This document shows, piece by piece, positions 49,701 through 60,700 of a stretch of 64,000 nucleotides of DNA. The position numbers and the translations under genes are program-made. The stretch spans positions 3,565,053-3,629,052 of the forward strand of contig CM055760.1 of NCBI GenBank assembly GCA_029465975.1. The letters run 5' to 3'. This DNA comes from Dallia pectoralis (taxonomy: Eukaryota > Chordata > Actinopteri > Esociformes > Umbridae). The stretch's first letter is position 1. Each line of letters opens with the position of its first letter. The notes beneath the pieces were generated by a model. The model saw only the letters and a program-made list of their open reading frames with translations. It was not told where the DNA came from and ran no database searches.

Positions 49701-52700
49701 GGGACGTGTTACGTAAATGTCTATTTTATAATTAAATTGGCCTGTCATAAGTCATCAAGTTGTGACATTTTTGATTCATCTACTTTTAAACTACGAACAA
49801 AATAGCCAGCAAATTATAGGGCTGGTTATATCCAGATTTTATGAGGCATGTGGAATACAAAGAATTCTACATGATTATTGCATTCATGAGGTTGTCTTTG
49901 AGAAAGTGGTTCACACACTGTCCAGCCTGCTCAGATTTGTTATCTGTGTATGACTGCATTTGAGATATTAAACAACTTTATAGGGATCAAAAGGTTCATC
50001 CTCCTGTATTGATTCAACACTCTGCAACTGAAGTTGCTTTGGAAACCTGTCTCAATGGTCAAGGACAGTTTAAACTATTTCAGGCAGTGTCAGTTGTCAG
50101 TTTTCCGTTTGGTTTACTGCTCGGTCAGGAACTCCAATCCACAGGTCTTAAAGAAATGTCAGTGAACTTTTTCCACAGATTTCGTTTGCTTTCACTTCAT
50201 TAACTCTTCATCTCTTGTCTTTCCTCAGACAACCGCTCTTTTCCTCAGACAACCTCACAACCTCTCTTAGTGCACACTACATTTTCAATAGAGCCCCTCT
50301 GGAATTTTGTAAGTGTAAAGACAATTCTGTGTGAACTGTTTTTAGTTTTAGTTTTTCTTTGACTTGGAGGAGTAAAAATAACCCTAGTCTATATGAGAAT
50401 AAATATTCTAACGAATACATTGACAGGTTTATTACAGGACAGGTCTCGAGGAGTGTAGCACAATTTAAAAGGAAACTAGACCAATTTGAATTCAAATTAA
50501 TCTAAACTTTTTATAAGACGATCAAACCGAGCAACATGATTATATACCGTTGACGTTAAGAGCTATTTAAATATCGTTTTTTTTCTCCTTTCATTTCCGA
50601 TTTTCCACTGTTGCCGTCTCATTGTGTTCAACACCAAAGGAAACTGTTAGGTTTATTGTTATGCACACAGCTTAAAAACGTCATCGTGTTTCTCGGACCA
50701 GCGTGGCTCTGGCTCGGTCTGAACGGGTTTGGATCTGACCGGGGTGCTCCATTTATGCCTCAAGCTTTCTAATAAGGAATATCAAGCCTCTTTGAGTTAA
50801 CGGCACAGTGAGTGGACGTTCATTTGCAATCAGGTAGAACACAGGACACAATGGCTTTCATAATTGATAGGTAACGTGCCCTCTCCTCCCTTAGAGATCT
50901 GAATAATACCCCCCGTTGCCTCATCAGAACAATGGACACCTTATTTGCCCAGTTCCCCAATGATTTCCTCAAGTTAACCTTAATGCGTCATGAAATGGCT
51001 ACCTTTGAGATGTTTTCAAACCAAATAGGTGGTATTACTCCAAGAAAAGCCAGGTGGTCCCTTAAATCACCGGCTTGTCACTTTCTCCTTAACCTTCCAT
51101 TGATGCACTACAGTTGTTGATTGGGAGAAAAAGGTTTTTATTGGTTTAAAGTTTGGACACAGCGGCTTATGTGACTCTACTGTCAATTGAGTAACGACTA
51201 GTGAGTCACAAAACGAGCCAATCAGTTTTCGTCCGCCCCTTACCACTCCGGTCACCACAGGAGAAGTAATGGATAGAATGTGTTGTTTGTTGAAACGTAG
51301 CGTTTTCCATAGTTTTATTTAATGCCATTTGTATGGAGGCGTGAGTTCAAGTGGTGCACTGGATCCTGATGACCATGGGGGGGCCCCACGTTGACTTAAA
51401 ACATTCGCATGGGCCCCTTGGATAAAGCTGGACCATGCATGCTGGGCAACCAAGATACTTTCCCACAGGGTCCTGTAGGCAGGGCCCCCTTGACATTTAA
51501 AATACCTGTAATTCTGCCACATTTTCTGTATACCTTACCTGATATATGAGTAATATGAAGGTCAGCAACCATTTGTGTATCTTTTCAGACTTTTGCCTTT
51601 TCCAATGGTAGTGATTTACATAGCTTTTACGTCTGTGATACCAAACTTTTGGCCACAGTACAATTTATGCTGAAATTATTATGGCAATTATGGTCTTTAT
51701 ATACGTCCCCATAAAGGCATGAGGCAAGGAAACACATTTCTATGCGTCCGTTATGAAGTTATTAGTAGTTTAGTGAGCTGACTTTTGGAAATCTGGGAAT
51801 TCGATTCGGTGTAGTATAAGCTATTCCAGATGGTATTAAGGAATTAGATTAAGTATAGTATTAGCTTTTCCAGAGGGTATCTGGGAAGATTTACATTTGA
51901 CAAGTATTTGATGCTCCAACTTGGAAAATTAACCACAAGATGTCCTCCTGTCTTTGGTTGAAACTTTCCTTATGGTCCCTTTAAGTACTTGAATTGAGGA
52001 ACTGCAGAGACTTTTAGGGGAATGCTTCTTCACTCCTACAATAATGTTCCCTGGGAACTATTGTAGGAACATGATATTACGTTACTGGTGAAACGTATCT
52101 ACCATGCATTTACGTTGGCTTGAACGTAATATATGTACAAATCTGTGGTTAAAACAATCCGAAAACCTATAACGCGGCGTTTTGCCACTGTAACTTGATA
52201 CAATATGAAAACCCATAGCACAGAAAAGACAATATGTTAGAGAACATTGTCCTGCCTTTAAAATTTCTATGCCTTTTCTGGGCAGAAATTGTTTTTTCCC
52301 TCAAGGAAATGTTTATCTTGTTTGTATGACTCATTCTGTCAGTCCACCTAAAACAGATGAGGAACTATAGGCACTGAGAATTCCAATGCCAAATATGAGG
52401 GTATCGTGGAATACCTTTACACCTGTTCAATTCAGACATTGTGTCATATACATAAGTCTTACACAAATTACTATTTAAAAAAACTATTTACATAGGATCC
52501 CCCTTTATGTTATATTGCAGAGGCTACATGGCTCCACAGTTTTACCATCTGTTCTAACCTGTTATTTTACTGTTCTAGATTTTTCTGGATCCCTTACGAT
52601 CTTTTAAGCTTTGTTAGACCCAGACACACTGTTAATTATCTCAGGAGTCTTCGAGTTGCTGAACACGTCTTCTACAGTCTTATTATGTTCTCTCTAAACT

Positions 52701-55521
52701 CTGACTAGGTCTTTCCTGTTCCGCTACAGGTGGAGAAAACCCTCAATAATTTACCTGGTGTCTGTTTGTGTTTGTTTTTAGTGTAAACAATACTAACAAC
52801 AAGAACAGTATGGCAACTACTATAATTATTCTAATAATATATTACGACGAAAATGTATAAAAAGTGAACATCAATTTTTATTATTTTTAACCAATCAGGC
52901 TATATTTCCTCACCTCGTAGTATTTCATTATATTTCTTTATAATGAACAGTAAAAAAAGTATAATTGGTCAGTGTGGAGTCGTGCCCACTGTCTAGTCCA
53001 ATATTCTTTGTATTGCCACAGTAGACAATTATCATGACATGACACACTTTAGTTGTCTCTTTCATGTGCATCTACAATTCACTCAGGCCTCATTAACAAT
53101 CAGTCACACCATCGATCTGCATGTTCCGGAAAAACAAATTTCATCCTTTGACACATGGCTATCATACAAGACTCCATTCTTCCTCCTCCTGGTGATAATG
53201 GCAGCTGTAGAAAACAGGAAATCATGAAGACGAACGCCATCTTGAACCACCCGAGGAGTGACTTTTTAATAAGAACTAGGGTTCAAGTCGGCCCAAGACC
53301 CCGGACTCTGGTCAGTAATTTGCGCATTTATTTCAGGACTCCGTTCGACATGACAACAATGTGTTTAAAGGGCAACTCCAATATTTAGACAATGTGTTTA
53401 TGTTTGTTGTAATAATCACACAGTTGACTGAGGGCGACATCGGAGTCTTCTCATCCATCTAGAAGGTCGGCCAGGTTTTGTCGTATCCTGAATCACTCAT
53501 GCACTTAGTGGCCCTGCGAGTTATACTGTCATGATGATATTAATGATGATGATTTCTGCAAAATCTGTGGCAAATGACTCTCGGTGTGAGCCGTGTTGAT
53601 GTGTGCTGACCACAGGCTCCGATCCTCTCTCTGTCTCTCCGCCCGGTTCCTTTCCTCAATCTCCCTCTCTTCATCCCTCTTTACCTGCGTCCGTTGTCAG
53701 GGAGGGTTGATGCGCTCTGGATAAAGTCACACCAGTACAGCCAGACTTTCTTGTTTTCATTTGTTCCCTCTGTCCTGTCCTCATACAGTTTAATGTAATT
53801 GCTCTGGTATCTGTCTTGAAGATGTGCATTAGCACCTGGTCTTTGGACGTTATAGTAACATCATTTCAACCAGTATTGCCCTCTGAGATGTTCCTCTCCA
53901 AACTCAGACTTTCTGTCCCGCTTCAGATGGAGAGACAAATTGTGATGCAGAACCAGATGAGAGAGAGACAGATGGCCATGCAGATAGCCTGGTCCAGGGA
54001 GTTCCTCAAATACTACGGCACCTTCTTCAGCCTGGCCACCTTCGGTCTCACCATTGGGTGGGTTTTATTGAGCGTTTCCATGTTAAACCTTAAGCCTTGT
54101 TTCTTCTCTAGCTGTAAAGACAAAATGTAGGAGTGCTTCTTTTAGTTGAAATGACGGCAAAGCTGTTCAAAACGACGTATCAACACATGTTACTATGGTA
54201 ATGAAGCGATATGACAGTTAGAATAACTGGGTTTGTTAAATGTACGTGTAAGAAAAAAAATGACGCGGACTCCAACGTCATGGGTGGGAAGAAAAAAAGA
54301 TGTGAGGTTTCAACGATCTACTGCGTCAGGAGTCAGCTGGAGAAGCATGTGAAGTGTGGTGACCTTTAAAGACACACCTCTGTATAATTTGTTCATGACC
54401 TTTTATCCACCTTTAATAAGCATATGGGGACACATTTCCTTAGTCAAAAGAAACACACGTTACATGTGCACTGCTTTAAGTTAACATGCTAGTGTGGTTT
54501 GGGCAAGAATAATGAGACACAATCATTTTGAAGCATATCAATGAATACATTGATCTGTCTTTGGCCATCAGAAACAGCATCATTTAGCATTGATCATTCA
54601 GAAGTATCGTGATCCATTCTTGCTCACAATGGGCATTTATTGGCTTCAAGCAGATTATTTTGTGTAAGTTGACATTTGTTCCTAATGATTTGTTTTCCAT
54701 TAGTGCCATTAAGACAAGGAAGCCTTCTGTCTTCGTCCCCATCGTTCCTCTAGGCTTCATCTTGGCCTATCAGATGGACATGGCGTATGGAACGCTAGTT
54801 TACAGAATGCGGGGTAAGTGCTTGTTTGTCCACCGCCAGCTGACTATGTGGACGCCTTAACAAAACAGTTCAATGTGGTTTCACTCGGCATGGGTCAGTA
54901 ATGTGAAAACGTATTAGTAGTCTAGTTCTCAAACTTGTCTTGTAAGTGATTTTGGCGAGATTAAAACGAGACATATACATCGAAGTTATCGAATTTCAAG
55001 ATTGCATAGACCACCAGTTTCATTGTCAAACGTTGAACCTTCAACTTGCTGTTACGTCACATGTCTTGCCTGTGACTGCGGTTCTTAGGTCACCCTGCTC
55101 AACCTCGAATAATAAAGTACCTCTCAAGGGAACGTGAGCTGCTTGTCAATGTACCTGCCGATCGCGTCCCCTAGAACGAACTTAGACACATGAATCAATT
55201 CACAAATTAAAAATATTTGTCAGATGTGAACATCCCAATACCGAGGCATTTCACCACACACATCATATAACAGTACACCAGTACCTTAGTGTAGAGCAAT
55301 TAACACGTTTCTTTAATCTGAAGACATCAGTATTCTTCTTTGCTGGTAGCCTCGCTATCTGAATGATGTCTTCTCGCCTGTGTGTTTCCGCAGGGGAGGC
55401 AGAGAGCATCATGGATTCGGAACACAACCGATTGGACCTCCCACGTGGTGCGATCAGCTTCGAGACCATCGAGAAGGAGAGAAGAGCCAAAAGCTCCCTC
55501 AGCGCCCTCTTGGAGAAGTGA
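37627..55521 (+). CDS. plgrkt: plgrkt, plasminogen receptor with C-terminal lysine
   Basis: PLGRKT is a small integral membrane protein whose exposed C-terminal lysine binds plasminogen and promotes its activation on the cell surface, notably on macrophages. Four coding exons, 37627-37707, 53927-54057, 54704-54813 and 55394-55521, join in phases 0, 2 and 1 to 450 nt, or 149 residues (human: 147). Recognisable blocks are MGFMLSKSMDQSFKKQQEF, MRERQMAMQIAWSREFLKYY, PSVFVPIVPLGFILAYQ, RLDLPRGAISFETIEKERR and the end LSALLEK. Two hydrophobic segments fall at about residues 55-74 and 79-99. The terminal Lys149 is kept, so function should be intact. The first coding intron is 16.2 kb and crowded with tandem repeats. 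Confidence 0.96.
38051..40960. repeat. 28-bp minisatellite, about 104 copies, in plgrkt intron
   Basis: Tandem 28-bp units built on agtagtgtgcagcagggg and tcaatattat. Variants (tatatattat, agcagtg, gcggcagg) recur in blocks, showing amplification of multi-unit segments. At 2.9 kb it is one of the two largest arrays here. One strand is G-rich in each unit (cagcagggg). Confidence 0.97.
41311..41882. mobile_element. probable hAT-type non-autonomous element
   Basis: Inverted ends agggttgggtaccg and cggtacttaaccct bound about 570 bp. Both termini carry the ggtaccg-like motif common to a fish MITE family. A target duplication is not clear. The interior is non-coding. Confidence 0.5.
42617..43160. 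repeat. 15-bp minisatellite, 36 copies
   Basis: Units of cacctgtctgtttca with ctcttcc and ctctttc variants. Because 15 is a multiple of three and no unit contains a stop, long frames stay open on both strands (five-residue repeats FHTCL, CFTPV, TGVKQ). These frames have no splice or homology support and are not genes. Confidence 0.97.
44274..44567 (+). pseudogene. hAT transposase N-terminus with BED zinc finger
   Basis: From MPKLKYKVEFINVGF the frame reads through a complete BED-type finger, CVFCGDVLSNESLKMNKLDR then HLQTKHPQH (C-x2-C...H-x4-H), and on to KSKYFFLGKEE before it stops. Fish ZBED5/hAT transposases begin the same way. Only the DNA-binding part remains. It is a remnant of the element around it, although such domains are sometimes reused by hosts. 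Confidence 0.8.
44887..44937 (+). other. tRNA-like promoter remnant (A and B box)
   Basis: tggcgcagtggg fits the internal A box TRGCNNAGYNGG and agttcaattct fits the B box in 9 of 11 positions. Between them only about 18 nt remain, too few for a full anticodon arm. It is probably a tRNA-derived SINE head or deleted tRNA pseudogene within the hAT element, not a working tRNA gene. Confidence 0.4.
46072..49187. repeat. 52-bp minisatellite, about 58 units, in plgrkt intron
   Basis: Tandem 52-bp units containing attggttctgaatttgcagt, gccagacaccct and the paired palindromes GTGATCAC and ACGTACGT separated by one c. Many units are identical, but broken units cluster at 46290-46960, 47720-47870 and 48050-48500. 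Units near 48790-49010 carry acgttgttgg instead of acgtaattgg. The open frames across it are repeat translations. Confidence 0.97.
49190..53926. other. plgrkt: remainder of plgrkt intron 1, nothing recognised
   Basis: AT-rich intronic sequence between the 52-bp array and plgrkt coding exon 2. It has a pyrimidine-rich run around 53625-53690 but no recognisable coding or mobile sequence. Confidence 0.6.
53927..54057 (+). CDS. plgrkt: plgrkt coding exon 2
   Basis: Acceptor cccgcttcag, then MERQIVMQNQMRERQMAMQ to FGLTI and a phase 2 donor GG|gtgggt. This is the most conserved PLGRKT block (MAMQIAWSREFLKY) and the first transmembrane segment. The frame remains open beyond the donor, but the match ends there. 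Confidence 0.95.
54704..54813 (+). CDS. plgrkt: plgrkt coding exon 3
   Basis: Acceptor tttccattag, completing Gly71, then AIKTRKPSVFVPIVPLGF to LVYRMR and a phase 1 donor G|gtaagtg. It carries the second transmembrane segment and the tyrosine-rich turn AYGTLVYRM. Confidence 0.95.
55394..55521 (+). CDS. plgrkt: plgrkt coding exon 4 (C-terminus)
   Basis: Acceptor tttccgcag, then GEAESIMDSEHNRLDLPRG to SSLSALLEK and TGA. The final lysine, the plasminogen-binding residue that names the protein, is present. Confidence 0.95.
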
Positions 55522-57388
55522 CATTGATGGGCGTGTCACCCTAAAGCCTCACATCTCCACTCCTGGAAGTGAATGAGGGACTCAGTAATTAATTCATCAA
55601 ATCTTTACAACAGAGTAGACTTCACATGCTGTCAGAACGATCGCATTGTTATACACAGGCGCACCAACTTCACGTTAATTCAGGTAGCACATAAATGCCA
55701 AAATTGTACTGCCAGTCGTGCACAGGATGAACACGTAGTAGCCACTTTAGTTAATTATTATGATCAGAATTTAAGTTTTCTAAGAATTAGCTACGCCAAC
55801 GGTCTCCATGTACTAAATATATTTCAAGTTGCACTCTGATCAATCTGATCAGATGTTCAAACATCTAAAATCTTGAGTCGTTGCGTTACATCGACCATTT
55901 GCAGTCAACCATTACCATTACGTCAGCCGCCACGTCAGCCGCCACGTCAACCATTTGCAGATACCAATCTGGTTGCACGCCCTTTTACTAGTGTCAAAAT
56001 GTCTCACTGAAAATAACCCTGTCCAGTGTTAATGCAGGAAATGTAGTGTATTAAGGTCTTGGCTGACCACAAACCTTTTCATTATTTCCGTTAACTCTAG
56101 TCACACGAAATGTTAAAATGATCAGGTGATATTATTTTTGTGTTTATTGATCAACCAGACTATATATAACAAACAACATAAATAATGTTATATCTCTTTT
56201 AAATCTGGTGTAATGATAGATCAAATATTATCAATATTTAAAGAAATCCACACGCTCTCTCTAACGCACATAAAATCCACAGTTGTACGTGGCGTTTTTT
56301 GTCTTTGCTGTGTGTTGTTATGTGCTTGTGAGAGGGGGTCATACAGCCTGCTATAGCCGTTCTTAATATTGACTTGTATTGGATTAGTTTATGCTGTGTC
56401 ATATACTGTCATATAAGTAGGTGTGTGCATGGATTTCTGCAACTATTGTTAATAAACACAATGCCAGTCAAACGTTAAAACCCACACTGCCGTGGTACGT
56501 GTGCGCAGGAGTTGGCATCTTAGATCTCTGGAACCGGCCTCGGTCACGAAATCACATGCTATTACTGCTTTTTTACACATGAATTAATATCATGTGTTAA
56601 GGAAACAGCAAGTCCATCCGTCTGGAAGTGATGATTTAATATAAGCATTTGAGCACTTAATGTACAGGGATTGAACAACCAATTTAATGTTTTGTGACAT
56701 AGCGCTTTGTCGCAGTGTATATTGTAGGCTTTTAAAGTTTGATTTACTGTTTAACAATTGCCCCTATTTATAAAATGATGTCTCTATAAAACTGTCGTCA
56801 AAGCATTAAAGGATGCAGAATCTTTTTGTTTTTGCATATATTTTTGTCAAATGAAATATATAACTTGTGTACGGTTTGTTTGTATATACTGACTATTATA
56901 TATTCCTACCTTGAATACAAGATAGTGTACAGTGAATATTTGTCTTGATAACGTTTATACTGAAGAAAATAGAAAATGCCTGTTCATCCTTTACTATGGG
57001 CATTCTTACTTTCCTTCCCACACAGTTGGGCTCAGTTATAATCCTTTTCCTACTTACACATCGTAGATCAAGATTTGATTGGGAGCATGCTCAGGTGGAT
57101 GGCTCTGAGCTACAATATTTCCACAAAACCGAACAGTGACCTTTTACGTTCATTCTGCCACATGAAAGAAATGATATTCAGAAGAGTGAAAAAGTTACGA
57201 GGTAATTTATTATAACTTGTCTAACGTGTGTGTGGTGAATCACATTCTACGTGTGCGCTGCTCCCAGTGTGAGAGACGTGTGTGTGTGTGTTGGGGTAGG
57301 AGGGGTCGTCATTTGGTGAAAGTGGATGGATAGTTGAGCGTCATGACTCACCGTGGACGGCGATAGTCTTGGAGTAAAGGCTTGTGAC
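55522..57388 (+). other. plgrkt: plgrkt 3' UTR and spacer to rln
   Basis: The best polyadenylation signal after plgrkt is AATAAA at 56451-56456, giving a 3' UTR of about 0.95 kb. No gene is seen between there and the rln promoter. Confidence 0.5.
57344..57350 (+). promoter_or_regulatory. rln: AP-1 consensus upstream of rln
   Basis: TGACTCA, an exact AP-1 site, lies about 40 bp upstream of the TATA box of rln. This is a motif match only. Confidence 0.4.
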
Positions 57389-57396
57389 TATAAAAG
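57389..57396 (+). promoter_or_regulatory. rln: TATA box of rln
   Basis: TATAAAAG lies 147 bp before the rln ATG. It predicts a start near 57420 and a 5' UTR of about 115 nt without an intron. Confidence 0.65.
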
Positions 57397-57535
57397 ATGG
57401 ACAATTGCAGGCACACCAGGAGAACCATCAAGAACCGAACAGCTGAGTATCGTTAGAAGCTCAGAACGCACGTGCAGAACAACCAGACCTGGTTCCTCTT
57501 CCACACAAGGAACACGGCTCTGCCTTAATTATTCA

Positions 57536-57719
57536 ATGAAAATGGTCCTGAAGTTTTCATCTGTCATCCTTGTGTGTGTTGGCACTTTGTTTGTGTGTGT
57601 GGGGGCTCAAAGGCTATCGAGAGACTATGGGGTGAAACTGTGCGGCAGAGAGTTTATACGAGCTGTTATCTTCACGTGCGGTGGGTCGCGTTGGAGACGG
57701 TCTTTAAGCGAAGACTTGG
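57536..57719 (+). CDS. rln: rln exon 1 (signal peptide, B chain)
   Basis: 184 nt from the ATG to donor TTGG|gtaagt, phase 1. It encodes the signal peptide, the complete B chain and the first residues of the C peptide. The intron position after the B chain is that of all relaxin/insulin-like genes. Confidence 0.93.
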
Positions 57720-60700
57720 GTAAGTGACGGTCCTTTATGGTCCTAATGACATGTTGCCCTGAGATTGACTTGTTATCCACAGGTTCTGTTTAGTGAGCCT
57801 AACTATCGTGTCACTTGGGCACAGCATTGACTCGTTTGGATCGGCCTTTATTGTTATTATTAATTTATGTTTGATTTATTTATTAAATTAAAAGTTTTTT
57901 GGCATATTAATTCTCAACTGTTAAAAAAATGACTAAAAGTGGTTTTGCTTGATAATGGTAATTCAGCACGCCGGACAGTATGGAAGACCAAACCTGAAAA
58001 AAAAATTAAATTAATGTATCAATAAATATATTTATGCATATAAATGTTGAAGAGTTCAATTTAAATGCATTAATCAATATTCATTGTCTATTTTTTTTCA
58101 TGATCATATATTTCTTTAGTTATTTATTTGAAATGCATTTATTTTCTTCATAATATATTTTTGTTTAAATTAATTTTTGTGTTAATTTATTTCTTTATTT
58201 CCATGTCCTTTCCAGGAGGGGCGGGAGTAAAACGTTCAGCCATAGCAATCAAGCCAATCAGGTAGTAGATAGAACCACTTGATTCGCTTGATTGTAATGG
58301 CTGAACGCTAAACTCTTGCTATTCATTATCTTAAGGATAAGGAAATACAGAAATAAATGAATAGAAAAATAAATCGATAATGAAAATTGATAAATAAATT
58401 TATACTTAACATAAATACATATTTTTATGTATAAATATATTTTTGGATACATATATTCATTAACTTCAAATTTTGTCAGGTTTGGTCCTCCATAGGACAG
58501 TTCCTTGATCGGACAGTAAGAAAACACATATGAAGCGCCAACTTAATCCAAACTAATATATGAATGAAATACGTTTCAAATACGACAGGTTTTAATAATA
58601 GAATAATATTTCATACTTACAGAGTCGTAGGTTTGAATCTCCAAGTCTGCAAGATAACATAAATAGTGGTTTGAGAAAGGCCGATTTAAATTGTTGGGAT
58701 AAGTGCCTTTGTACATTAATGGCCTAAAATGTATGTTTTCTGTACGGTTTCGTGATTGGTTGCACTTCTAAAGTGTGCAGTTTTACATTAATTTATATTC
58801 TAGTGTCCTGAAGGGTGGAAGGTACTAACCAAACCCAAATACAAAAAATAACCCAAATAATTGTAGAGTACCTGGTTTTATAGATGTAACGTATCTTAGC
58901 AAACCCAAATCTGGGATGATCACTAGGATGCAAAGGGTACCAGAACCGCATTTTGCTATGGGATTGTGGACCAGATGGGAACGCTTGTTTACCACCCTAT
59001 TTAGTTCTCCCCACATATATTTAATTGTATTCCCGGGTTTTGGGCGAGCCACTAAAGGACATTCACTTGTTCTGAAGTCACTCCATGCGTTTGTCGTGGC
59101 TGTGTGCTTTGCGTTGTTGTCAGGCTGAAATCTTCACCTCATTCTGAGTTCCTTTAATCACGCTACAGATCAGCTTTTCCTCAAAACTGTCTCTGTGTTT
59201 TGCTTATAGTTTATCTTTCCTTCAATTCTGTCTATTCTCCCTGTCCTTGCCACTGAGAAGCAGCCCCAGATGCGTAACATTTCCACCATTTTGCTTTATT
59301 GGACGGATGGTATTAGCCAGGTAATGAGTGGTACCTGTTTTCATCAAAGGCAGCGCTTGGTTCTTACTGTTAATAGTTCCATTAGAACAAATAACCTTTT
59401 TCCTCTCAGAGTTCTTGAGGCAGCATATGTGCATCTGGTCTTGTCCAGGGGTATTTGAGTCTTACCCGACAAAGGCCCAGAGCCTGAAGGTTGTCTGATT
59501 TACCTTATTATTTATAGCACCCACCTGGTTGTTCTTCACAGGTCTCTGATAAAAGTTTTGCAGGTCAATTGCACTCTATTTTAGGTCCTGTGTAGAACAC
59601 CCCATCTAGCCACTTTTCTATAAAGGCCTGATTGATGGAGTGATGCAGAGATGGTTATCCTCCTCGCAGATAATCTCTTCAAAGAAAAATAATCTCTGTT
59701 TCGAGGGGCCATTGTGTTTTGTTCCTCTTCCTGACCAAGGCCCTCATTAACCAACTGGTTAGTTTGGCCAGACCACCAGCTCTTGCAAGTCTTGGTGGTT
59801 CCAACCTTTTTTAAATGCTTAACACTTATTTCTAATCTTCCCTATGCCTTAAAACAATTGTATCTCTGACATCTATTAAGAGTTCCTTGGACATAACAGC
59901 ATGGTTTTTAACATGCATTGTGAAGTGTGATACAATACATACATACACATCCATTAAGTATTTTTGAGTATGATGCTACAAGCTTGATACACCTTTTTTG
60001 GGCAGTTTCTCCAATTATTTGCATCAGGTTGGATGGGAGCGTCGATGCACAGCCATTTTCAGATCTCTCCTGAGATGTATAATCAGGTTCAAGTCGGGGC
60101 TCTGGCTTATCTTCACTGTGGGCTTAGGGTCATTGTCTAGTTGGAAGATGAACCTTCGCCCCAGTCTGCAGCAGGTTTTCATCAAGGATGACTCTGTACA
60201 TTGCTGCATTCATCCTTCCCTCGATCCTGAGGCTGAAAAACATCCCCACAGCATAATGCTGCCACCACTATGCTTCACTGTAGGGATGGTATTGGCTAGC
60301 TGATGAGTGGTTTCTTCCAGACATGACATTTGGCATTCAGGCCAAAGAGTTCAATATTTTTTTCATCAAAACAAAGAATCTTGGTCTCAGAGCTCTTCAG
60401 GTGCCATTTTGGCAAACTCTAGGCGTGCTGTCATGTGCCTTTTACTGAGAAATGGCTTCAGTCTGGCCACTATCATACAGGCCTGACTGGTGGAGTCCTG
60501 CAGAGATGGTTGTCCTTCTGGAAGGTTCTCCTCGGGACTCCAATCAAGTTCTATCAACATCTCTCATGATGATAAATGTAGCCAGGATACATCTGAGCTC
60601 AGTTTGGAGTGTCATGAAAAAGGGTCTGAATACTTATTCTAGTTTGATGTACAAACATGTTGTTAAATATTATGGGGTATTGCATGTAAATTGATGGCAA

